Shown: positions 20,401 to 32,600 of the stretch, piece by piece | How positions within the stretch are numbered: position 1 is the stretch's first letter | Layout of the letters: each line of letters begins with the position of its first letter | Source: Lingula anatina | Lineage: Eukaryota; Brachiopoda; Lingulata; Lingulida; Lingulidae | Reading direction: 5' to 3' | DNA: 64,000 bases | Assembly: GCF_001039355.2 (NCBI RefSeq) | Contig: NW_019775624.1 | Span: 29,282 to 93,281, forward strand | Notes under the pieces: generated by a model | Told to the model about the DNA's origin: nothing | Seen by the model: the letters and a program-made list of their open reading frames with translations, nothing else | Database searches by the model: none | Program-made: the position numbers and the translations under genes

Positions 20401-23400
20401 TATTACGTGACTTAGAATTGATATAATAGTGATCAGATTTGGCTAGAATGGCAACTACTGATTTTGATTTTTACCATGAAAAATTGAGATTTGTAAAGAA
20501 AAACGAGTTCTGAAGGAGGTAATTGAAGTCAGGAATACTGTAAAAATTAACAAAACAAACACATTTGGTACTGCAGCATGTGAAAAGTATAGTTTTTATT
20601 TTCTTGACATTCAATATGTAGAGTATAATTTGGGCATTACAGAAATTAAATAATAAACATATTTATTCATATCAAGCAAAAATGTCATTTATACTTTATG
20701 TTAAAGGAAATATTAACAACACTTTAAATTAATATAATATCATTATGAAATGGAATGCCATCAAATTGAAATTATTATTTTTTGATTGGTTTTATGAGAT
20801 TTGCACATAATGTTAATTAAACTTATTTTGAATCATTTTATTTGATTTTTTGTAAATTAAAAATAAATTGAGTGGCACAGCGAAGAAAAAGCAACATTAA
20901 AAATGTGAAAAAAAAATGAAATTTTGAAATCATTTGTATTGTGCGGCAAAGCAAGTAACATAACCTTGTCATGGAATTAGGCTGCTGTCATTTTTATTTG
21001 CACCAGTCTCCATAATAAGCCATGCTAAGTAGTAAAAGTTTTCAAGAATTACAATTGTTGGCCATAGTGACAAAATTATTTTAAAAAAATGGAAATGAAA
21101 AAGAAAAGTCTGTAGGTAAAGTTGACAGACGTTAGCCAGCCTTTAACAATTATGAATGAATGAATGCTTAAAGCCATTAGCTGTAAACTATAAATAAAAA
21201 TGAATATTGCATCTAATAAAACAGTGGGAACTGTTTATGCTTGTTAAAGGATTTTATGCTGGCAAGGTGCAGTGTTGGCCACTCTAAGCCAGTTTATAAG
21301 ATTTGTAAGTCTGTAGGCATCAGCTGTTATAAAACCCCAAAAAATTGGAAGTAAATGATAAAAGACAAAATAAATGAGAAAATGAATTCAACATGTAATG
21401 TTTAAATATGTTCTCCATGACAACATGTAATCTCTTGGTATGCTCACCATGGCAACGTGGAATGTTTATACATGTTCACCATGACAACATGGTGCCGCAT
21501 CCCCCCTCTGTTTACAGCACTCCCAAACATACTCCACTCTTTCCAGCCTCCCCTCGCTGTCATAACGCTCAATCTTTAACTTTCCGCGAGGATGAAAATG
21601 ACATGCCATCTTGTGATTGTCTTTGAGAGTATAAAGTCTATGACATCGCAGACACTGAAGTACGGCTCCATGCGCTTTGGGGCCTGTGCCTTGTCGTGCG
21701 GCGTGTGCTTGTTTGATAGCCTCATTCTGTTTCTCCATCACAGGAGGAAGTTTACTCAATCCCCGTGCGGGGGCGTGGTGGTGCACGTCCTTCACCTTGA
21801 CTGGTTTTGTAAAGACAACTTTATTAACGTGCACCTGAGATGACTTTTGAGGACTGCCTTGGCGAGAGTTATTATTTCTGTCCACATCAGCCTGGGCTGT
21901 TTTCGATTGAGCAGTTTTGTCAGTCTTAGACAAACTGCCCTTGCTGTCCTGGTGCACCACACTGTGTTCTCTCCTGTGTAAACTGTCCTTACTGTCTTGG
22001 TGTTTCAAGCTATGTTTACTATTCTCCCGTCTGTGTAAACTTTCCTTACTGTCATGCCGTTTCAGACTCTGCATGCTGTCCTTACTACTCCCTCTCTGAG
22101 TGAGGGACGGAATTCTTCTCTCGCCAGTTTTGGGGTCATTTTGATTTGACTGTGGCGCCACCTTCATGTTGTTTTCATGGGTTGCTGCACCATGTTGTAT
22201 GTGTATTGTCACTACTCTTTGATTTTCTTTGCACAGCTGATATTGCTGTGGAACATTGCTGCTGTCTTTGGGTTGTTGATGTTGTTGATGGTGGTGGTTA
22301 CGTTCTCTCTGTTCCTTATGCTGTTGATACTTTTTGAAGTCATCGATTTGATTTTTAAGCAGGCTCAATTCGCGGTGAAACTTTTCCTCTGTCTCTTTCA
22401 CCGATTCTTGTTGCCGAGAGAGGTCTTGCCACTGTTGCCTTAGCAACCAGTCTAGAGATTTTTGTCCTCCCTCGGCCACGTTTAGTGTCTCCATGCACCT
22501 CGTTCGTTCCTCTATGTACGCTTCAACTTTTTCTGAAACTATCCCAACGTTTCGCTCTAGAAGTTCAATTTGACTAAAACCGATATCATCCTCTTGATTA
22601 CCTCTATTATACACCCGTAAATTATCTGGCATAACCGCCATCAATTTTTCGTTCAGTACCTGGATTTTTGCATCGAGTTCCAAAACCATGCGTCGTTGCC
22701 GTTCTATTTCTCTCATGGCAGTTTCAACTTTATCTTTGCCACCTTGGCGTTCCATCTGAATTTTTGCCCCAATCCAGGTTATGAGATCATTTTTATCCCG
22801 CTTGGATATTTTATTAGCATACTTCCCATTGATGTACTCTGACGTAAGGTTTGTGATGTCGCTGTCAATGTGTTTAGGCAGCGAATACATCCTGGGCTTC
22901 TCCACAGAAAGGAGAAGATTTTGAAAATTCACAATACTTTCCGTCTGTGTAGCAGTCGTCATGTTCTACTATTTTTTTAATTTTTCTAATCCTAAATCCT
23001 AAGTGACATGTTTAAGCAATTCATTTGTCCTAGTTGTTTACCCTGTCGTGCATTAGGTCCTCGTATTTCAAGTCAGTTTGAACTCATTATTTCGTATTTG
23101 GTGGAATGTAGTCCATCTTAATTGAACTGACAGACTGTCACAGTGCCGCAACAGAATTTTTATAAATTATTGTTCTTGTTCTTGTTTTACATGGCGTATA
23201 TCCCAAAAGTGTTACATGACAATCATTGTATCCCAAGAAATGATAGGTATGTTGATTTTTTTCTATCCCTGCGTAATAGATTGTGCAGTATCTACTTTGA
23301 TGACGGTGTGTAGTCCGTTGTTTGACTGGCTCCTTGGTGAGTGGGTGGCTTGGATTTATCTCCAGGACTCTGTGGCTCGTGCTTAGAATTTTAGTATGAT

Positions 23401-26400
23401 GTCATCTGAGCGTTGAAGCCATAGCCTGTGAATAAAAAAAGATAAAGAGACATTAATGCATAAAGATGATAAGAAGTCTGACGCAGAGGAATATAATGAA
23501 AATGGTAATACTTTTATTGGGCTCTTCATGTTGCATTGTCACATTTGCAAACCCTTTACACTATTTTTTTATACAAAATAAGTGTATATATTTGTGTATA
23601 AAATTATATAATTTGAGGTTTTGTCTAGTTTTGTATAGATATCAACTCTCAAATAAAATACAAGGTAACCTTTTGAACTATGATGGCAGAAAACAAAATT
23701 CAAGTAAACATTTTAAATTATAATAATATCAAGTTTTTTGTTCTGGAAATGACAGATGGATAATAATGATGAGTTTTCATTTATCTCTGCAACACAGGGT
23801 GAGGGGTCCTGTCAATTCTAACATTGTAATGTGCCAGTAGATGAAAGACATTGTTCAAATTAGCACATAGCCTGAGCAACAAGGGGCAAATACTCTAGTA
23901 GGTGTGAGATTATATAAAANGTTTTTTTTTCACATTTTTTCACATTTGAAAATACTAAGCATCTTAACTCTCAGTGCTACAATTTATATGCTGTATAAAA
24001 CCCTTGTTTATATTCCATAAGATTTCAGTCTATTGCAAAACTTCAGTTTCCTTATTTTGTCTGAGAATTAAAAAATAATTAAATCATTTTTTTTTTGAAA
24101 AAACAAACAAAACATGGGCTATTTTGCTGAGAGAAAATGTCATTCGTGGGCGAAACTCATTATGCCGTCTGCTTCAGCATATTTCTCTTGTTTTTTGTCT
24201 TGAAAGTCTTAAATTTCCAATCTTAGTTGTTAGATTTTATATATGAATTAAGTTAGACCTGTATCCAATGTTACAGTTCATGAAATACAACTTAGAAAAG
24301 AAAACCCAGGAACAAGAACGGCAGCTGTGTCTGTGGAGGAACACCAAAGATGGAAGTCTTGCGCAGATTCAGGAACTCGAGAAAAAGACCAGGATGTTTA
24401 CGCAAGATGTGAAGAAGGTGATGGAAGTCCAGGAACGTCTGGAACTCAACGGTAAGTTGTCAAGGCAGTCAGGAAATGATTTTACATAAGAACTCCAGAT
24501 TAACTTACAGGGTGGTCTCAAATTATAGTAAAAACAATTCTGTCTTTACATCTGTGTTAGTCATCTGAAATTAAGTGCTTGAAGAAATATAACAACTGTT
24601 CATTTTGTTAAAAAAAAAGGATTTTCCTGGGATGAAGAACAATTATCTCATACTTACCAATGGTTAATGAATCTGTTCTGATATTCAAAATTAGTCCATA
24701 TTTTTTTTTTCCTAAAATTGTTGGTTTTATTGTAACAATCTCTTAAGTTGCTCTTGACAGTGTCAGTGTATTACTTTGTTTAGACCAATATTTTAAAGTC
24801 CTCTATAGATAGTCAGCTGTTCAAGTTAAGCAGTCTAAATTGAACCCAAAGCTGATATAGAGACTTATTTGTGAAACAGGCCCAGCAGTCTTTACAATGT
24901 TGGGACCCATTGTGCCGTCTCCTCCAGTGAGGAATCTCATCTAATACAATAGCCTTCTGACTAACTGAATGGAACAAACTGCAGTTGTCTTGCCTTCTTT
25001 ACATTTTATTTTACAACTCATCAATATTGAAAAGTATAAAAGTGAGTTTAAATTAGATATGCTGAGTAGAAATCTCAAAGATCTGCTAGTCAATTGTACA
25101 TTGTGCACTGCCCAAGTATTCAATCTATTGTGTTATACCTTTGAGAAGATATTATGTGTGTCGTCCCTAAGTCTATAACAAGGTAATGCCTCATAATTTT
25201 TCTTTTTTAGCACTTTCTTAATATAATGGAATTATGATGCCAACTGACCATAATTACAGATCTTTGGCACAGAAAGGTCATTTTTAATATTATTACGTGA
25301 CTTAGAATTGATATAATAGTGATCAGATTTGGCTAGAATGGCAACTACTGATTTTGATTTTTACCATGAAAAATTGAGATTTGTAAAAAAGGTGGTAATT
25401 AAAGACAGGAATACTGTAAAAATTAACAAAACAAACACATTTGGTACTGCAGCATGTGAAAAATATAGTTTTTATTTTCTTGACATTCAATATGTAGAAC
25501 ATAATTTGTGCATTACAGAATTTAAATAATAAGCATATTTATTTATATCAAGCAAAAATGCCATTTATACTTTACGTTTAGGAAATATTAACATTAAATT
25601 AATATATCATTATGAAATGGGATGCCATCAAATTGAAATTATTATTTTTTGATTGGTTTTATGAGATTTGCACATAATGTTAATTAATTATAAACTTGTT
25701 TTGAATGATTTTATTTGATTTTATTTAAATTAGAAATAAAAATTGAGTGGCACAGTGAAGAAAAAGCAACCTTAAAAAAGTGGGGAAAAAATGGAATTTT
25801 GAAATCATTTGCATTGTGCGGCAAAGCAAGTAACATAACCTTGTCATGGTATTAGGCTGCTGTCATTTTTTATTTGCACCAGTCTCCATAATAAGCCATG
25901 ATAAATAAAAAAAGTTTTCAAGAATTACAATTGTTGGCCATAGTGACAAAATTTATTTAAAAAATGGAAATGAAAAAAGAAAAGTCTGCAGGTAAAGTTG
26001 ACAGATGTTAGCCAGCCTTTAACAATTATGAATGAATGAAAGTCATTAGCTGTAAACTATAAATAAAAATGAATATTGCATCTAAAAAACAGTGGGAACT
26101 GTTTACACTTGTTAAAGCATTGTATGCTGGCAAGGTGCAGTGTTGGCCCCTCTAAGCCATTTTATATAATTTGTAAGTCTGTAGGCATCAGCTTTTATAA
26201 AAACCAAAAAAAAAAAAAAAAAATTGGAAGTAAATGGTAAAAGACAAAATTAATGAGAAAATGAATTCAACATGTAATGTGTAAATATGTTCTCCATGAC
26301 AACATGTACTCTCTTGGTATGCTCACCATGGCAATGTGGAATGTTTATACATGTTCACCATGGCAACATGGTGCCGCATCCCCCCTCTGTTTACAGCACT

Positions 26401-29400
26401 CCCAAACATACTCCACTCTTTCCAGCCTCCCCTCGCTGTCATAACGCTCAATCTTTAATTTTCCGCGAGGATGAAAATGACATGCCATCTTGTGATTGTC
26501 TTTGAGTGTATAAAGTCTGTGACATCGCAGACACTGGAGTACGGCTCCATGTGCTTTGGGGCCTGTGCCTTGTCGTGCGGCGTGTGCTTGTTTGATAGCT
26601 TCGTTCTGTTTCTCCATCACGGGAGGAAGTTTACTCAATCCCCGCGCGGGGGCGTGGTGATGCACGTCCTTCACCTTGACTGGTTTTGTAAAGACAACTT
26701 TATTAACGTGCACCTGAGACGACTTTTGAGGACTGCCTTGGCGAGAGTTATTATTTCTGTCCACATCAGCCTGGGCTGTTTTCGATTGAGCAGTTTTGTC
26801 AGTCTTAGACAAACTACCCTTGCTGTCCTGGTGCACCACACTGTGTTCTCTCCTGTGTAAACTGTCCTTACTGTCTTGGTGTTTCAAGCTATGTTTACTA
26901 TTCTCCCGTCTGTGTAAACTTTCCTTACTATCATGCCGTTTCAGACTCTGCATGCTGTCCTTACTACTCCCTCTCTGAGTGAGGGACGGAATTCTTCTCT
27001 CGCCAGTTTTGGGGTCATTTTGATTTGACTGTGGCGCCACCTTCATGTTGTTTTCATGGGTGGCTGCACCATGTTGTATGTGTATTGTCACTACTCTTTG
27101 ATTTTCCTTACACAGCTGATATTGATGTGGAACATTGCTGCTGTCTTTGGGTTGTTGATGTTGTTGATGGTGATGGTGGTTACGTTCCCTCTGTTCCTTA
27201 TGCTGTTGATACTTTTTGAAGTCATCAATTTGATTTTTAAGCAGGCTCAATTCGCGGTGAAACTTTTCCTCCGTCTCTTTCACCGATTCTTGTTGCCTTG
27301 AGAGGTCTTGCCACTGTTGCCGTAGCAACCAGTCTAGAGATTTTTGTCCTCCCTCAGCCACGTTTAGTGTCTCCATGCACCTTGTTCTCTCCTCTATGTA
27401 CGATTCGACTTTTTCCGAAACTATCCCAACGTTTCGCTCTAGAAGTTCAATTTGACTAAAACCGATATCATCCTCTTGATTACCTCTATTATACACACGT
27501 AAATTATCTGGCATAACTGCCATCAATTTTTCGTTCAGTACCTGGATTTTCGCATCGAGTTCCAAAACCATGCGTCGTTGCCGTTCTATTTCTCTCATGG
27601 CAGTTTCCACTTTATCTTTGCCACCTTGGCGTTCCATCTGAATTTTTGCCCCAATCCAGGATATGAGATCATTTTTATCCCGCTTGGATATTTTATTAGC
27701 ATACTTCCCATTGATGTACTCTGACGTTAGGTTTGTGATGTCGCTGTCGATGTGTTTAGGCAGTGAATACATCCTGGGCTTTTCCACAGAAAGGAGAAGA
27801 TTTTGAAAATTCACAATACTTTCCGTCTGTGTAGCAGTCGTCATGTTGTTCTGCTATTTTTTTAAATTTCTTCTAATCCTAAATCCTAAGTGACATGTTT
27901 AAGCAATTCATTTGTCCTAGTTGTTTACCCTGTCTTGAATTAGGTCCTGGTATTTCAAGTCAGTTTGAACTCATTATTTCGTATTTGGTGGAATGTAGTC
28001 CATCTTAATTGAACTGACAGACTGTAACAGTGCAGCAACAGAATTTTAATAAATTATTGTTCTTGTTCTTGTTTTACATGGTGTATATCCCAAAAGTGTT
28101 ACATGACAATCATTGTATCCCAAGAAATGATAGGTATGTTGATTTTTTTCTATCCCTGCATAATAGATTGTGGCGTATCTACTTTGATGACGGTGTATAG
28201 TCCGTTGTTTGACTGGCTCCTTGGTGAATGGGTGGCTTGGATTTATCTCCAGGACTCTGTGGCTCGTGCTTAGAATTTTAGTATGATGTCATCTGAGCGT
28301 TGAAGCCATAGCCTGTGAATAAAAAAAGATAAAGAAACATTAATGCATAAAAATGATAAGAAGTCTGACGCAGAGGAATATAATGAAAATAGTAATAATT
28401 TTATTGGGCTCTTCATGTTGCATTGTCACATTTGCCAGCCCTTAATACTACTTTTTTTATACAAATTAGGTGTATATATTTGTGTATAAAATTATATAAT
28501 TTGAGCCTTGAGGTTTTGTCTAGTTTTGTATAGATATCAACTCTCAAATAAAATACAACATAACCTTTTGAACTATGGTGGCAGAAAACAAAATTCAAGT
28601 AAACATTTTAAATTATGATAATATCACGTTTTTTGTTCTGAAAATGACAGATGGATAATAGTCATGAGTTTTCATTTATCTCTGCAACAGAGGGTGAGGG
28701 GTCCTGTCAATTCTAACATTGTAATGTGCCAGTAGATGAAAGACATTGTTCAAATTAGCACATAGCCTGAGCAACAAGGGGCAAATACTCTAGTAGGTGT
28801 GAGATTATATAAATGCTTTGTTCTTGTTGACACTGTAAAACTTGAACAAATGGAGACGGCTTGTTGAGCTGGAAACAGTTGCAGTTTGTTTAATGTTAGC
28901 AGTAGCCTGGGGTGGGGTTGATATGTCCCCCATGAGACTTGATGGTGAGAATCCATGTTTTCTCAGAAAAAATAATAATAGTAACAAATATAGTGAACTA
29001 AAATAAAGTAAAATAAAATAAGAATTAAGAAAATGAAAAAGGAAAAATATGTTGGGGGTTTGTATTGAAGTTTTTCCCCCTTTATAAAAAAAAAAAAACT
29101 AATGAAATTTTCAAAAAAAAAAAAGAAGAAGAATTAAAAAGGTTATACTGTTATTCATATATTTAAATCAATTATTTTGAACAAAAATGATATAAATTGA
29201 TAGGCAACACTTATCACATAATGTTGTACGTCTGCCCACCATGGAGTTTACTTCAAATTATTTAACATTGGTATTTTCAAACTTTTTTAATAAACTATTG
29301 CTAGCAAAACTTTGTTTTGTTGGATAGTTATTAATTTATTTTGTTCAAATTTAGTGAGTAATTATAGTAATCAATATCACTTGTTGTCTGGACATATAAT

Positions 29401-29597
29401 CTGACGTCTCCTGGTATTTACATCTTAAATATTGGCTAGCCATATAATAGACAGATCAAATACAATAAAGTAAGTTTGTTCCATAAGTTGGTTTAGGTAG
29501 CTATGGCAATTGTCTCATCTAAAATTCTCAGCAGATTTCTTTTTGAATGATTTTATATAGCCCCTCACATGAATATGCATGCACGCACGCATGTGCG

Positions 29598-29630
<33 letters not shown>

Positions 29631-32600
29631 TGAGAGAGAGAGGAAAGAGTGAGCATCACTTTTTAATCCAACATTAAAGATCTAGTCGTACATAATGTCT
29701 AATTAAAATCAAAAACTTTAAAATTTAAGTCAGTAAATCACAATTTACCTGACAGTTTGTAAATCCTGTCATTTCTTATGTTACAGTTAGTTGCACATTA
29801 CCTCATTTTGTTCATAACATGTGACATCACATACTCTCCACATAATTTGTTTGCTGAAACCCAGCACTGCACAGGCATCATTTGCGTACACTACTTGTAC
29901 TCACTAGCTAGTATACTGCCCATATATCTTCATTCCATATATTTAAGAGCAAGCAAGTTTAGCGGACAACCTCTTTACAGGTCTTCTCAAAAATCTTTTC
30001 TAGTGTTTAAGCATGAGGTCAACTGTGATTATAAAGTTAGTAGCTATCAAGTTCAGAAAGTCCAATTTCCTGACCTTGTTATTGTCGCAAAACAATCCAA
30101 TCTGTCAGCAAGTTGAGTCCACAAACTCAATATCCTGACCCTGTTTTATTGTTCAAAAAAGTCTCAGCTTGTCAATTAACCTGACATGTATTCCCATTAC
30201 TATGTGTAGAAAGTATGTCCTGATTCTATTTAAGTTTTAATATCCTGACCCTATTTTATTGTTCAAAAAAAGTATGTTTGTCAATAAACCTGTTAACAAG
30301 ACCAGTATTCCCATCACAGTGTGTAGAAAGTAAATGTCCTGATTCTGTCGTGTTCCTGCCTAGATCAATAAAACTGTTTCCTTTCATAAAAACTGTAAAT
30401 GGGCTGATCATTGGATATTTGACATGCAGGTTTGAATTTTCCTTTGATTTTATGTAAAAACTAATATGTATTCAAGTGTCAGATGTTAGCGAAGTTCATC
30501 TTAACTTATTGTGAGATTTTTGTGGACTTAAAAGTTTCCTTTAATTTTATTAAAAAAATAATCTGTATTTCAAGTGCAATTTTTTTCTTACTTTTCAAAT
30601 TACTCACAGTGCTGACATTTGATGACTGCTGCTTTAAAGTTGCATTTTAACCTTTCAAAGTAATTTTATGCTTTATTTTTTAGTTTAGATCTAAATAGGA
30701 TTTTGTTCAGTGAGCTTGAGAAATAGAAAATTTTTGATGATGCAAGGGAGAAAAATTTTATTAATTAGTTATTTAAATAAAAATAAAATGTAAAACCCCC
30801 ACCCGAGATTTCATTTACTGGTAATAAGAACCTGATAATCATTAACTCCCCACCCCCCCTCTTGCTGTATTTACATCTTACAGTGTAGCTCTCGTTCAGT
30901 TAAGAAATTAAGGACATATGTCCATTCCACTATATATATTGACCAGTCAATATACAAAGCCTTTGAAACAGATACGTACAGGATATTTTCCCACTAGGTC
31001 ATGCTTCAGATTTCTCCTTTCATCTTTACAAAATAAAAAAGCTCCATCTATTTTCAAGAAATGTTTTGACAGGCTGTCTATTAATGAAGTCAGTCGAGTT
31101 TTGTAAAAATCCGATCTGTATTCTACTGTGAATAACCCGTATTGTATATTTCATTGTTTGTTAATGACAGCTCTCTTGTATATATTTTATACTGTCTGAT
31201 TTCTGTGTTGAATTTTTCATTACATAGCAGCTCGGGTGTAACGTTTGTTCACAGCGCATTGGGTCAGAAAATTGCTTTTGTCGCATTATTCCCTGGTCGT
31301 AGAGTTGAAGACCTTTTTTTTTTCTCAGCGAGACGGTGAAACCAAATACTAAGCTCTTGAAAGAGGATATTTTGAAAAAAAGTTGAATCAAATAGTGGAT
31401 GTCGCAGTAAGTTTCATTGAAAAAAAAAAGAAAAAAATGACTAGCAAATATTTTAGACCAATAACTATTTTATAGGTTATAATAATTTAAATGATTGCAA
31501 AATTCAGTGTATCTTGTCAATGACCTGAAGTAGTTCAGAATTTTCATTGTAGTTAAGACCAGTTCTCTGGCTGAAAATCATTTGTGTAGACATGGCCTTG
31601 AGGGATAATTGACAGACAAGCACAAAATGTTTGGTTTCTTTGTTTCTTTGACATTTGGATGCCTTAGTTGAGCATATTTTTAGATCAGCAAAATATCAAA
31701 TATTTCTCAAGCTTTAGTGAATATTGTTTTCCATTGTGCTGTGTTGTTTCAAAGATAATTGAACAATTTCCTATCTTTTATTTATTTATATGTTGTTTTA
31801 TATGTATTTATTAATTTATTTGTTTATTGTGTTATTTATTGTTATATGTATTTTTGTATTTTTCCCTTACTTTTTACTCCTATAAGATATCTACTGCTAA
31901 TTCTTGGTATCTGTACAATAGTAGCATTAAAACATGCCTGGTCACTAAAATGCTGACAAAAACATGGACATTAAAATGTAATTTCCATTGAAATGTATGT
32001 AACACATGTGTTCAACATGTGTACATTTTAGGAATGAACAGAACTTTGTCGCCTGGCAACTTGCAATTGTATAATTTTGTGCAATAACTGACACATAATT
32101 CAGATTTCACACCAGTCATCTGTAAGGATACGGTTGTTTAAAATCGGACATTCTGAATATTTCACATTTGCAATATTGAAGAGTTATAATGGACCCATGG
32201 TTTGTTTCTATTGTAATAAAACTACAATGCAGACTGCTATACACAAATGCAGAACACAGACTCATTTTTTCCCTATCGATTAGAATGTAACAAAATCACC
32301 ATGATTGTTTTATATGATGATTGATTTTTGCGCTGACAAAAGAAGTCGGTACAACAAAACTTATTTGATTGTACTAATAATGGGAACAGCATTGGAAAAT
32401 GCCATTGTAACTATTGCAGCAGTTTTTTTTGGATAACGTAATGGCATGAGAATTCTCAGTGTTAAAGTTGTAGTTGATGCATTTATAACCCTCCACCTCT
32501 CTCTTTCTCTCTCTCTCTCCTTCCTCCTCTCTCTCTCTCTCTCTCTCTCTCTCACCTAATAGGACTAATTGCACTCCACTACTTTGACCCAGTATCATTG

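Larger units (their letters stand above)
19040..23919. repeat. 4.88-kb tandem duplication, copy A
   Basis: Matches 23921-28813 end to end with scattered substitutions and small indels. It contains exon 4 of the coiled-coil gene and the whole nested antisense gene. The right end meets the left end of copy B exactly at the n at 23920. That is what two unmerged allelic contigs would produce, though a real recent tandem duplication cannot be excluded. Confidence 0.9.
23921..28813. repeat. 4.89-kb tandem duplication, copy B
   Basis: Second copy of 19040-23919. Differences include a longer A-run near 26206-26222, missing or extra short phrases around 25387 and 25580, and sparse substitutions. Beyond 28813 the sequence continues uniquely (tgctttgttcttgttgac), as expected if this is the copy joined to the rest of the chromosome. 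Confidence 0.9.

Noticed and set aside
21592-22443. Plus-strand ORFs opposite the nested gene, repeated at 26471-27301
   Set aside because: Antisense shadows of a well-supported coding region; hydrophobic composition arises from the reverse strand of charged codons.
29778-30116. 112-codon ORF in intron 4
   Set aside because: No codon-usage contrast, no splice sites flanking it and no ATG at the annotated start.
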